A DNA stretch of 32,701 bases from assembly GCA_021793135.1 (NCBI GenBank), contig JAJYTI010000002.1:1-32701 (forward strand), read 5' to 3'. The stretch comes from Bacteroidota bacterium (GTDB lineage: Bacteria; Bacteroidota; Bacteroidia; Flavobacteriales; Flavobacteriaceae). Made by a program: the position numbers and the translations under genes. The notes under the pieces were generated by a model, which was not told the DNA's origin, searched no databases, and saw only the letters and a list, made by a program, of their open reading frames with translations. Of this stretch, positions 17,465 to 27,437 are shown piece by piece (positions within the stretch are counted from its first letter, which is position 1; the number at the start of each line of letters is the position of its first letter).

Positions 17465-20400
17465 TTAAAAGTTTAAATTAACATTTAGTAAGATCGACTT
17501 AGTAGGAGGAGTTGTAAGGTTTGTGAAACCATTTGTTCTTACTTCTGGGTCCCACTCTAAATCAGAGTCTTTCACCCATGTCAATAAGTTAGAACCTCTA
17601 ACTGAAATACTTAATCCATCTAAACCTGTTCTTTCAATTAATTCTGGATCAAAAGTATATCCAATTGCAATATCACGTAATCTCATAAAATCTCCGTCAT
17701 ATAACCATCTTGAAGATGCTTGATATGCATTGCTTACCTCGTTACTACCGAAATCGAATCTTGGATAAGTTGCGTTATCACCTGGCTCTCTCCAAGCTCC
17801 ATCAAATGCAGCTTGACTTGTGTTCATTCCTAGAATCACATTTCCATCGGTTGATTGCGTGTATCTTGCCCAATCTTCATAAACTTGATGTCCTCCTGCG
17901 AAATATAAAGTACCTTCTAAGAAGAAGTTTTTATAATCGAATCTTGTAGAGAATGCACCACTATATTTAGGTAATGGGTTGGTTCCCATATATTGTTCTT
18001 CTGCTTCTGCATAATTACTAGTAGTAGCATCACTTTCGCTGCTATTGATATACCATAATGGTAAACCATTGTCTGGATTAATTCCAGCCCACTCTTTCAT
18101 GTACCACTCATATACTTTGTGACCTTTTTGTACAACATATGTACTTGTGATAGTCTCAGAGTTTTCTGGCATAGAAGTTACTTTGTTTGCTAAAGTAGAG
18201 AAATTGATTCCTGCATTCCAGTTGAAATCTGGTGTTTGAATGATATCTCCAGCTATTTCAAATTCAATACCACGGTTTGTCATTTCTCCAGCATTTCTTA
18301 ATACAGATCCTCCTATATAAGTAGCACTTAATGGTAGTGGAACATCAAACAACATGTCTGTTGTTTTATTAGAATAGAATCCTAAAGCACCAACTAGACG
18401 ATTATGGAATAATCCAAAGTTTAAGCCCACATCAAAACGTTGACTCTTCTCCCACTCTGCTTCTGTTCCATAACCTTGTAAAATTGCTGCAGGTTGATCT
18501 CTATATGCGTTGTACCCAACAAGTTGTTGGTATCTATTTCTTCCGATACCCGCATTACCTGTAATACCATATCCGGCTTTTAATCTCAATGTGTTGATTA
18601 CATCATTGTCAATTAAAAAGTCTTCTTCATGTAGGTTCCATCCTAAACCAATAGAATAAAAGCTGTCGAACTTATTACTAAATCTAGAGTCTCCTTGATA
18701 TGAATAAGATGCGTCTACTAAATATCTTTCTGCGAAGTTATAATTAACAAGTCCTACATAACGCATTTTCATTTGATCATTGAAAGAACTCGAAGCTTCC
18801 CAGTTTGCAGCAGAAGCACTCATGTTGTTCATGAACCCATTAGGGAAGTTTTCACCATAACCCCATAGGTAATTGTCTTTGTATTTAGAAAACTCTTGAA
18901 CTGCTGTTATTCTAAAGTTATGATCATCGTTTAATGTAAAGTTGTAATCTAATGCATTTTGAGAGGTGTAACTATACATTCTTAAAGAGTTCTCATAATC
19001 TGTACCATTCTCATCTTCGCCATCACCATGGAATGGGTTACGATATTCTTTAAAATAACGTATTGTATAATCTAAACCTAAAGTAGTTCTAAAGCTTAAG
19101 TTATCTAAAATATCATAACTTAAAGTAGTATTTTGGATTGCTCTAGTAATATCATTGTTTGTAATATTTTCTTTTGTAGTATAAAGAACGTTATGCAATC
19201 CTCCAGAGTATGCTGAGAAAGAACTACCAATATTATAACTTCCATCGTCATTATATGGATTTGCCCATGGTGACAAGAAGTACTTTGCTAAGTTAGGGTT
19301 TGAAAAATATGCTGCCTCTTCTAAAACTGCATTTTGTTCAACATTAGAAACGTTAGCCGATATATTAAGGTTTAATTTATCATTTAAGTCCGTATCATAT
19401 TTGATAGAACCATTCCATCTATTGAAACCAGATCCTAATGCTGTACCTTCTGTTTTGTTATATCCTAAACTTGCATAGAATTTAGATCTTTCGTTTCCTT
19501 GTGTTACAGAAAAATCTACTCCTGTTGTTATAGCATCTTTATTGGTTACTTCATCATTCCAATTAATGTCTGGTCTTCCATTTTGTTTCCATACTTCGAT
19601 ATCATCTACTCCTAATTGATCCAAAAAGAAATCATCGATGCCATCTCTCGAGCTAATGGCACCACTTCCGAATTGTCCTGATCCCCAAGTATTCCATGCA
19701 GCTTCACGAATTGCCTCATATCTTTGTTCGGCATTCACCATTTTTAGTGAACTTTTGGCATGATTAATAACTCCAGTAGAGAAGTTAAGACTGTATTTTG
19801 CGTCTCCACTTAATCCAGATTTAGTTGTAATTAAAATAACACCATTTGCTCCATCCGCACCATAAGGCGCTACAGCCGCAGCATCTTTTAATACGGAAAT
19901 ACTTTCAATATTAGAAGTACCGATCATTGCCATTAGGTCAATACTTGTAATATCCTCATTATCGGCAACGTTTCCAGAGTTTACTGGAACACCATCTACA
20001 ACATATAGTGGTGCATTACTTGCGTTAATAGAGTTCATACCTCTAATACGAATTTCTGGCGCAGCTCCTGGAACTCCAGATGTTGTATTAACTACTAAAC
20101 CAGAAACTTTACCTTGTAATGCTTGTTGTGCATCTACGAAAGGTGATTTAGAGATTTCTTCTGCCGTTACAGTTACAACACTCGAGGTGGACTCGTTTCT
20201 TGTCATGGTACGACCAAAAGCAGTAACTACAACCTCTTCTAATGTCTCGGCATCTTCGACCAATGTAACATTGATCTCATTTTCAGAGCCTACTACTTTT
20301 TCTACGTCATTGTAACCGACATAGCTAAATAGAAGAGTTTCTCCTTCGTCTACAGTTATAGAATAATTACCGTCAAAATCGGTACTTGTTCCTGTAGACG

Positions 20401-20542
20401 ATCCTTTAACAATAATAGTAACTCCCAATAAGGGAATTCCACCATCATCTGAGACTGTACCAGTCACCGTTTTTTGTTGCGCAAAACCAATTTGCGCCAG
20501 CAATACCATCATGAGTATTGCTAGAAAATTGTGCTTTTTCAT
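17465..20542 (-). CDS. SusC/RagA family TonB-linked outer membrane protein (pair 2)
   Basis: N-terminal VTGTVSDDGGIPLLGVTIIVKGSSTGTSTDFDGNYSI, plug domain (VPVNSGNVADNEDITSIDLMAMIGTSNIESISVLKDAAAVAPYGADGANGVILITTKSG), C-terminal TKSILLNVNLNF. Stop lies 3 nt before the SusD start. Confidence 0.95.
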   Translation of the reverse strand: MKKHNFLAILMMVLLAQIGFAQQKTVTGTVSDDGGIPLLGVTIIVKGSSTGTSTDFDGNYSITVDEGETLLFSYVGYNDVEKVVGSENEINVTLVEDAETLEEVVVTAFGRTMTRNESTSSVVTVTAEEISKSPFVDAQQALQGKVSGLVVNTTSGVPGAAPEIRIRGMNSINASNAPLYVVDGVPVNSGNVADNEDITSIDLMAMIGTSNIESISVLKDAAAVAPYGADGANGVILITTKSGLSGDAKYSLNFSTGVINHAKSSLKMVNAEQRYEAIREAAWNTWGSGQFGSGAISSRDGIDDFFLDQLGVDDIEVWKQNGRPDINWNDEVTNKDAITTGVDFSVTQGNERSKFYASLGYNKTEGTALGSGFNRWNGSIKYDTDLNDKLNLNISANVSNVEQNAVLEEAAYFSNPNLAKYFLSPWANPYNDDGSYNIGSSFSAYSGGLHNVLYTTKENITNNDITRAIQNTTLSYDILDNLSFRTTLGLDYTIRYFKEYRNPFHGDGEDENGTDYENSLRMYSYTSQNALDYNFTLNDDHNFRITAVQEFSKYKDNYLWGYGENFPNGFMNNMSASAANWEASSSFNDQMKMRYVGLVNYNFAERYLVDASYSYQGDSRFSNKFDSFYSIGLGWNLHEEDFLIDNDVINTLRLKAGYGITGNAGIGRNRYQQLVGYNAYRDQPAAILQGYGTEAEWEKSQRFDVGLNFGLFHNRLVGALGFYSNKTTDMLFDVPLPLSATYIGGSVLRNAGEMTNRGIEFEIAGDIIQTPDFNWNAGINFSTLANKVTSMPENSETITSTYVVQKGHKVYEWYMKEWAGINPDNGLPLWYINSSESDATTSNYAEAEEQYMGTNPLPKYSGAFSTRFDYKNFFLEGTLYFAGGHQVYEDWARYTQSTDGNVILGMNTSQAAFDGAWREPGDNATYPRFDFGSNEVSNAYQASSRWLYDGDFMRLRDIAIGYTFDPELIERTGLDGLSISVRGSNLLTWVKDSDLEWDPEVRTNGFTNLTTPPTKSILLNVNLNF

Positions 20543-21012
20543 ATTAATATACTATTTGCATTCCCAACAAATATTAAAGTAAAAAAACGAAATCCCAAAT
20601 ATAAAATCGAGTTTCTCTTATTTAAAAGCAGAATAAATAACGAAAAGTTGTGTTATTGTTAAGTATTACTTTAATAAATTGCGTTTACAATAAGTCTCTC
20701 TATTATGTTAATTGGATAAATAAAATTGTTAAATTAACGCTGATAATTATAAATGCTATTTTATAGTAGAATTCTTTTCATTATTTATAATTAACTTAAA
20801 ACGTCAATTAGGACAAAACGTAGATCATATTATTACTGTTTAATAAACATGTGTTTTCACATAAGTTATATTTAATAGTGAAATTGTCTAATTATTTGAG
20901 GTCCATATAATATTTATGTTAATTCGAGTGATTAAACTATAATGTTTGATAAAAATAAATCATTTCTACTTAATACTTTATATATTGCATACTCAACTAA
21001 AAAACATAAAAC

Positions 21013-21504
21013 ATGAAAAAACTAGGATTATTAATTATTGCTATTTTATTTCTTGCACCTATTGCAAACGCACAAGTTAATCAAGATATTAAGTTAGGTC
21101 TTAATGCAGGATTGCCTTTAGGTGATGCTAAAGACATAACTAGTGTTAATCTTTCTATTGATGCATCTTATTTATTTGAAGTTGCGGATATGGTATATGT
21201 TGGTCCACTAGTTAACTTTTCACATTTTTCTGCTAAGGAATACCAAGGAGTAAAAGGAAAAGATATTCAGCATTTGCCTGTTGCGGCTTCTGGTAGAATT
21301 AACTTTGGACTAGAAAGAGCTGTATTTTTAGGTGCTGACTTAGGTTATGCTGTTGGTATTTCTAAAGATACTGATGGAGGTTTTTATTACAGACCTAAAT
21401 TAGGATATGATTTTGGAAATGTTGCTGCTATTCTTTCTTATACAGGAATCGAAGATAAAGCTACATTAAACAGCTTGACTTTAGGAGTAGAATTCAGTCT
21501 ATAA
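21013..21504 (+). CDS. Outer membrane beta-barrel protein (porin-like)
   Basis: Signal peptide MKKLGLLIIAILFLAPIANAQ, alternating amphipathic strands, terminal strand LNSLTLGVEFSL ending in an aromatic plus SL. Confidence 0.8.
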   Translation: MKKLGLLIIAILFLAPIANAQVNQDIKLGLNAGLPLGDAKDITSVNLSIDASYLFEVADMVYVGPLVNFSHFSAKEYQGVKGKDIQHLPVAASGRINFGLERAVFLGADLGYAVGISKDTDGGFYYRPKLGYDFGNVAAILSYTGIEDKATLNSLTLGVEFSL

Positions 21505-21528
21505 GTAAAGTTTAAAATAAACAATAAT

Positions 21529-21564
21529 AAAATGGCTACTATGAAATTTCATAGTAGCCATTTT
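21529..21564. terminator. Bidirectional intrinsic terminator
   Basis: Perfect 36-bp palindrome AAAATGGCTACTATGAAA/TTTCATAGTAGCCATTTT between convergent genes. Confidence 0.85.
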
Positions 21565-21590
21565 ATATTAGATAAATGATATTAAGTAAT

Positions 21591-22694
21591 TTATTGTAGC
21601 ATCCTTTCTGTTGGGCGTATAATTACCATGTCTCCTTTTTTAAAGTCGCCAAAGACCTCTATTTTGTCATCTAGCCTAATACCTTCTTTAATAGGAATTT
21701 CACGTATTTCGTTCTTCTCCTCTATTAAAATATAGCTGCCAGATTGTGTATTCAAAATATTTTTTTCAGATACCCAAAATGTAGGGCTCTTGCGCTGTAA
21801 ATTTAATTTTACTTGAGCATACTCTCCTCCATTTAATTGTTGCTCCTCATTTTCTACGTCAAATTCTAGAATAACAGCTCTGTCAGATCGATTAATTAAT
21901 TTAGAAGATCGAGATAGCATCGCATTAAATGTATGTCCTGGTTGTGAGTTTACAGTAAAGCTTACATTCATGCTGTCTCTTATTGAAGCTACATGTTTTT
22001 CAGGTAATGCTATTCTTAATTTTAAATTATTCTCTTGTGCTAATTTAAAAATCGGTTGTCCGGAGCCTGGACCTACAAGCGCACCTTCTGAAACATTTCT
22101 TTCTGTGATAATTCCACTAAATGGAGCAACAATTTTTAAATAATTTTGCATCTGTTGGCTATGACCAGTTTGTGCTTTAGACGCATTGTATGCAGATTCT
22201 GCGCTATTCATTGCGCTCTTTGCTCGTTCTAACTCAAGTTCAGCAACAGCTCCTTCGGTCTTTGCTGCATGTTGTAGACGTTCATAATTTTTTTTAGCAT
22301 ATTGATAGTCACTATAAATCTTTTGTTCTGCAGATTTATCCGATACATATTTTTGATTTAATTCGGGAGCATCTAAAGTAGCCATTAATTGACCTTTTTT
22401 TACATAGTCACCTATATCCAAATGTAACTTCTCTATAAAGCCTTCTACTTTTGCATACAATGAAACTTGTTCGCTAGGTTCAAGTTCGCCTGGAATGCTA
22501 ATGTTATATTCTGGCTGAATTAATAAAATTGGCTCTGTTTGATATGTTATACTTTCTGTACTCTTTGTCTTTACAACTTCTTCTTTATTTATTTCTTCTT
22601 TTTTATTACAAGAAGTAAATAAAGTAAATCCACTTAAAACTATAATTGCCCATTTGGCAAAAAGGTTATTTTTATGATGATATATATTACTCAT
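21591..22694 (-). CDS. RND efflux periplasmic adaptor subunit (membrane fusion lipoprotein)
   Basis: Lipobox LFTSC; GELEPSEQVSLYAKVEGFIEKLHLDIGDYVKKGQLMATLDAPEL biotinyl-lipoyl-like hairpin; GIITERNVSEGALVGPG. Confidence 0.92.
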   Translation of the reverse strand: MSNIYHHKNNLFAKWAIIVLSGFTLFTSCNKKEEINKEEVVKTKSTESITYQTEPILLIQPEYNISIPGELEPSEQVSLYAKVEGFIEKLHLDIGDYVKKGQLMATLDAPELNQKYVSDKSAEQKIYSDYQYAKKNYERLQHAAKTEGAVAELELERAKSAMNSAESAYNASKAQTGHSQQMQNYLKIVAPFSGIITERNVSEGALVGPGSGQPIFKLAQENNLKLRIALPEKHVASIRDSMNVSFTVNSQPGHTFNAMLSRSSKLINRSDRAVILEFDVENEEQQLNGGEYAQVKLNLQRKSPTFWVSEKNILNTQSGSYILIEEKNEIREIPIKEGIRLDDKIEVFGDFKKGDMVIIRPTERMLQ

Positions 22695-22700
22695 GTTTAT

Positions 22701-25700
22701 TTATTTAATAATGTTTTCTATGTAGTATTCACTATTTTTATCTTCAGGGTCTAATGATGGGCTTTTGGTTGATGCACTTGACATAATAGACGAATAAAAA
22801 TGTGGTATTAACAACAAAATAGTAAGTGTAGAAGCTAATAACCCTCCAATAACCGCTCTACCTAGTGGAGCTACTTGTTCTGAGCCTTCTCCTATCCCAA
22901 TTGCCATTGGCAACATCCCAGCAAACATTGCTGCTGCAGTCATCAATACAGGACGTAATCTGGATGCGGCTGCAAGCCGTGCCGAGTTTTCTGGTTTAAG
23001 CAGAAGGCGTTTTCGATAAAACTCACCTTGGTCAATCAATAAAATTGCATTGGATACAGATACCCCAATCGCCATTATGATTCCCATATAGGATTGTAGA
23101 TTAAGTGTACTACCAGTTAGATAAAGAAGTATTAAGCTTCCTGCAAATACTGCAGGTATAACTGATAGTATTACTAAAGGAACGCGGAACGATTGATAGT
23201 AAGCTGACATCATTAAAAATATTGCAACAATGGCTACTCCCAATCCTAAAATTAGGCTACTCATAGTTTCACTCAATAAATTCATAGTTCCTTCGGTCCA
23301 TACAGTAATCCCTTTTGGAGGTTCACCTGCATTTTCAATAGCTTTATTCACCGCCCTAGAAGCAGTTCCCAAATCTTTATCATGAATATTTGCAATAAGC
23401 GTAACATATCGATTTGGCCCTTTACGATTTACTTGTGCAGGAGCAGTCGTATGTCTAATTACCGCAACATCTTCAAGTATTGGTCGCACACTACCTGCTT
23501 TGATCGGTAAAGCCCTGAGTTGTTTTTCGGAATTAATATCGCCGTCTGGCAAAGCGACTTGAACCTGAAAAGGTAAACCTGAATTAGGATCTATCCATAA
23601 GTTTTTGTTTGTAAATCTTGTAGAAGATGTTGCAGCTACCAAACTGTTTTTCACCTCTTCAATAGTCAAGCCAAATTGTCCAGCCAAATCCCTATCGATA
23701 TCGATTTCTAAAACCGGGTAATTTACGGGCTCAGCAATACGAATATCCCGTAAGTAAGATATCGAAGTTAATTGTTTTTGAATTTTTTCGGCAAATGCTT
23801 TAGCCGCTTGTACTTGCCTAGCTCCTACTTTAATTTCAATTGGGGTCATCGCCCCTTGTCCCATTATTTTTTCGGTCAATTCCATTGGTTCAAAATTAAA
23901 ATTAGCCTCAGGGTATTTTTCTGCTACCAATTCACGAATATCCTCACGAATATTTTCGATAAGGCCTTTATATTTATTTTGATCTATAGATATTTCTAAC
24001 ACTGCCTGATCTGAAGAACTAGTAAAAAGAAAGATGGGGTTAATCGGATTATTAGGTGATTGTGAGCCGATAAATCCAGAAGTAATAGCTACTGCTTCGT
24101 CTGGAAGCATCTCTTTTATATCATCAATAATATTAAGAAATAACTCTTCGGTTTTCTCGATTCTACTACCTTGTTGAGCTTGGATACGCAATTGGAAGTC
24201 TCCATTATTAGACACGGGCATAACATCGGTCCCTACCCTATTGACAAGTAATACGATTACTCCAACTGCTATAATTAGATACAATACAAATAAAGGAGTT
24301 GACCTTGGAAACCACCTTCGCATCGTATAAGAATATCGTACTCTGAATTTATCAAAAAAAGCTCTTTTCCTTTTAGAGATACTTACTACTTCTTTTTCTT
24401 TCATCATCCAGTTTGCCATGATAGGCACAAAAGTTTGGGAAGCTAAAAAGGAAGCTATCATAGCAAAAGCTACAGCCATGGACAATGGCATAAACATATC
24501 TTTGGAAATTCCTGTCATAATAAAAGTAGGAGTCAATACTGCTAATATGCTCAATAGGATTAATAGTTTTGGGACAGAGATTTCAAATAAGGCATCTAGT
24601 ATAGCTTGTTGTTTCTGTTTTCCCACATCAAAATGTTGATGAATATTTTCTATAGTTACGGTTGCTTCATCTACTAGAATTCCTATCGACAATGCCAAAC
24701 CACTTAATGTCATAATGTTGATAGTCTGTCCTAACAACTTCAAAGTGGTTATTGCCGTCAATAATGCAATCGGAATTGTCAGCACTACGATTAGAGCGCC
24801 ACGTGAATCTTTTAAGAACAACAATACCATTAATCCAGTTAATAAAGCTCCTAATAAGCCTTCTATTTGTAGATTCGTTAAAGATTGTTCAATGTATTTT
24901 GATTGATCAAATTCATAACGCACTTTCATATCTTCAGGCAAGATATGTTCAAAATCACTTATTGAATTTTTTACATTTCTAACAACATCTAAGGTGGAAG
25001 CATCGGCTTTTTTAATAATCGGAAGATAAACCGTCCGATTACCATTTACCATTGCGTATCCATAAGTAATATCAGCTCCATCAATTACCTCCGCCACATC
25101 ACGGACATAAATTGTTCGGTCATTATTTTTTTTAATGGGAGTATCCATAAATTCTTTTGGACCTTTTGCTAAGGAATTTATCGGTGCCATATAATTGGTT
25201 TCTCCTATACGCAAGTTCCCAGCTGGTGAAGGCTGGTTGCTTTTTGCAATAGCAATTGTAACCTCTTCAGGACTTAGACTATGGGCTTGTAACAATTCTG
25301 GATTAGCATTAACAATTATTGACCTAGCACTACCCCCAAAAGGAGCGGGCGCCGTTACACCAGGGATATTAACCAACATTGGCCTAATTTTTGTCAAGAC
25401 TTCCGTTTGAATTTCATTAATAGAACGTTCCTCACTTTCAAAAACTAATTTCCCTACTGGTAAAGAACTACCATCAAACCTTACTACCATAGGGGGCACT
25501 GCACCTGGAGGCAAAAAACCCATAGCTCTTGAAACTGAAGTAGAAAGTTCTGCTGCCGCTTGCGACATGTCTGTACCAGGATAAAATGTAAGTTTCATTA
25601 ATGTAAGTCCTTGGATGCTTTTAAAATCAATATTTTGAACTCCACTTACAAAAAGTAATACTTTTTGAAATTCATTGGCCATAAACCCATCCATATGCGA

Positions 25701-25871
25701 AGGAGACAAGCCTCCGTAAGGCATAGCAATATAAATTGCTGGCGATTCTACTTCAGGAAAAATATCAACATTAATTTTCTTAACTGCCATAACAGAAAAG
25801 AAAATAATGGCTAGTACTGCTACCATAATAGATATGGGTTTCCGCAGTGCAAATCGTATTAAATTATTCAT
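22701..25871 (-). CDS. RND efflux transporter permease (AcrB-like superfamily)
   Basis: 1056 aa; FALRKPISIMVAVLAIIFFSVMAVKKINVDIFPEVESPAIYI; TM4 motif GLALSIGILVDEATVTIENIH; C-terminal repeat RLRPVLMTAAAMFAGMLPMAIGIGEGSE. Confidence 0.95.
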   Translation of the reverse strand: MNNLIRFALRKPISIMVAVLAIIFFSVMAVKKINVDIFPEVESPAIYIAMPYGGLSPSHMDGFMANEFQKVLLFVSGVQNIDFKSIQGLTLMKLTFYPGTDMSQAAAELSTSVSRAMGFLPPGAVPPMVVRFDGSSLPVGKLVFESEERSINEIQTEVLTKIRPMLVNIPGVTAPAPFGGSARSIIVNANPELLQAHSLSPEEVTIAIAKSNQPSPAGNLRIGETNYMAPINSLAKGPKEFMDTPIKKNNDRTIYVRDVAEVIDGADITYGYAMVNGNRTVYLPIIKKADASTLDVVRNVKNSISDFEHILPEDMKVRYEFDQSKYIEQSLTNLQIEGLLGALLTGLMVLLFLKDSRGALIVVLTIPIALLTAITTLKLLGQTINIMTLSGLALSIGILVDEATVTIENIHQHFDVGKQKQQAILDALFEISVPKLLILLSILAVLTPTFIMTGISKDMFMPLSMAVAFAMIASFLASQTFVPIMANWMMKEKEVVSISKRKRAFFDKFRVRYSYTMRRWFPRSTPLFVLYLIIAVGVIVLLVNRVGTDVMPVSNNGDFQLRIQAQQGSRIEKTEELFLNIIDDIKEMLPDEAVAITSGFIGSQSPNNPINPIFLFTSSSDQAVLEISIDQNKYKGLIENIREDIRELVAEKYPEANFNFEPMELTEKIMGQGAMTPIEIKVGARQVQAAKAFAEKIQKQLTSISYLRDIRIAEPVNYPVLEIDIDRDLAGQFGLTIEEVKNSLVAATSSTRFTNKNLWIDPNSGLPFQVQVALPDGDINSEKQLRALPIKAGSVRPILEDVAVIRHTTAPAQVNRKGPNRYVTLIANIHDKDLGTASRAVNKAIENAGEPPKGITVWTEGTMNLLSETMSSLILGLGVAIVAIFLMMSAYYQSFRVPLVILSVIPAVFAGSLILLYLTGSTLNLQSYMGIIMAIGVSVSNAILLIDQGEFYRKRLLLKPENSARLAAASRLRPVLMTAAAMFAGMLPMAIGIGEGSEQVAPLGRAVIGGLLASTLTILLLIPHFYSSIMSSASTKSPSLDPEDKNSEYYIENIIK

Positions 25872-25880
25872 TTTTATGAA

Positions 25881-27260
25881 TTATAAATTATTAAATAAAT
25901 AGTCGAAATTGTTAATCAATTCAGATTCTACAGCAATTAAAGACCAATAATTATAAGCAGTTGTAATATGTTTATTTTCAGCTTGTTCTAATAGTTGCTG
26001 TATTTGTAATAACGTACTTAAATCCATCAACCCACTTTCATATCTGGCAAAATACATGGAATAAGCCTGCTCTGCTTGTTCTAATGCTTGTTTCGTTTTC
26101 TGTACCTCAACATATTGATGGCTAATTTTGTTTTGAATTGCAGAAAGTTGCGCTTCTAATGATTGTTGATGTTTATTATAAAATAAACCTACACTTTCCG
26201 CTTCTTTCATCTGACTTTCCCCTCGTTTATTTTGTGTAAATACATCCGTAAAATTCCAAGTAATGCCAATTCCAATCAATGCATTATTCGCCGAATTGGA
26301 AAAACCATCTTTCCATTTGTCTGAAACCCAACCATCCGCCCCAATACCAGTACCTCTAATAGCATATCCACCTAAAAGACTAATGGAAGGCAAAGATGCT
26401 TTTTTTTGAGATTTGCCACTATATTGTAAATACTCTTGAGTATATCTTACAACTTCTAAACTTGGATGACTCTGCATCTGCTCTTCTCTGTTCTCTTTTA
26501 AAGTTTGTGTAGGATTCAAAAATGAGCTATGAACATGCAGTAAATTAAAATCCTCATTTCCATACAACTCTCTTAACCGAATCCAAGCTGCATTTTTTTC
26601 TCCTTTCCATTTCTCGTTCTCCCCTAAAGCTTGTTGATAAGAAGAAGACGCCAAGAGACTATCAGCATGGCTTTTTATTCCAGCTCGAGACAGACTTGCC
26701 GTGATATGAGTAAGTTTCTTTAGTCTTTCTACATTTTTCATATTAGATTCTAATTGAGATTCACTGTACAATACACTTATATAACGGAGTACAACTTCTT
26801 TTTTTAGCTCTAACCTATAAGCCTCTTTTTCAAAATTGATCTTTTGAGTATTCGATTGGGCAGCTTTGGCTTTATTTTTCATTTTACCAAAAGAAAACAA
26901 CTCCCACTCTATTGTAGCTGAAGCATAAGTGTTTGGGGAAAACGAAGCTCCAGTTAATTGGTCAGATCCACTCACATTGAACAGACCCGCTTGTGGAAAA
27001 AATGCACCCATGGTACTTTCATAGGTTGCATAAGTATTTTGGGCTTGACCTTTAATTTGAGGAAGTCGCTCCCCTACTATCGCTTTTTCATTTAATTTGG
27101 CTGCCTCAATACGAACTTCTTTAGAGGCGAGTCCAGGATAGTCTTTTTTAACCTTATTCCATATATCAGGGAGCCGATCATGGGTTCCCTGAGAGAAACT
27201 AAAAATCGGAACGGTAAACAAAAATCCAAATAAGATGATTTTTCTTACTATTTTCACCAT
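25881..27260 (-). CDS. TolC family outer membrane efflux protein
   Basis: Signal peptide, two-fold TolC repeats (EWELFSFGKMKNKAKAAQSN ... WNFTDVFTQNKRGESQMKEAE), YESGLMDLSTLLQIQQLLEQAENKHITTAYNYW. Confidence 0.92.
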   Translation of the reverse strand: MVKIVRKIILFGFLFTVPIFSFSQGTHDRLPDIWNKVKKDYPGLASKEVRIEAAKLNEKAIVGERLPQIKGQAQNTYATYESTMGAFFPQAGLFNVSGSDQLTGASFSPNTYASATIEWELFSFGKMKNKAKAAQSNTQKINFEKEAYRLELKKEVVLRYISVLYSESQLESNMKNVERLKKLTHITASLSRAGIKSHADSLLASSSYQQALGENEKWKGEKNAAWIRLRELYGNEDFNLLHVHSSFLNPTQTLKENREEQMQSHPSLEVVRYTQEYLQYSGKSQKKASLPSISLLGGYAIRGTGIGADGWVSDKWKDGFSNSANNALIGIGITWNFTDVFTQNKRGESQMKEAESVGLFYNKHQQSLEAQLSAIQNKISHQYVEVQKTKQALEQAEQAYSMYFARYESGLMDLSTLLQIQQLLEQAENKHITTAYNYWSLIAVESELINNFDYLFNNL

Positions 27261-27437
27261 AAATTAATTGTTTTATTAAATATTAATAATGTATCCTTTA
27301 AACTCAATTTTCAGCTCGTTAAATACTGCTGTTAATATTTGAGGATAAAAAACATAAGAAGGAGTTGGAAAGTTTTAGTAATAATTAAAAACATCCACTC
27401 TACCTATATAATTGAATAAAAAATGCAAAAACATTTT

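Noticed and set aside
24418-24982. Several 63-76-aa plus-strand ORFs inside the RND permease
   Set aside because: Antisense shadow ORFs with no signal or domain.
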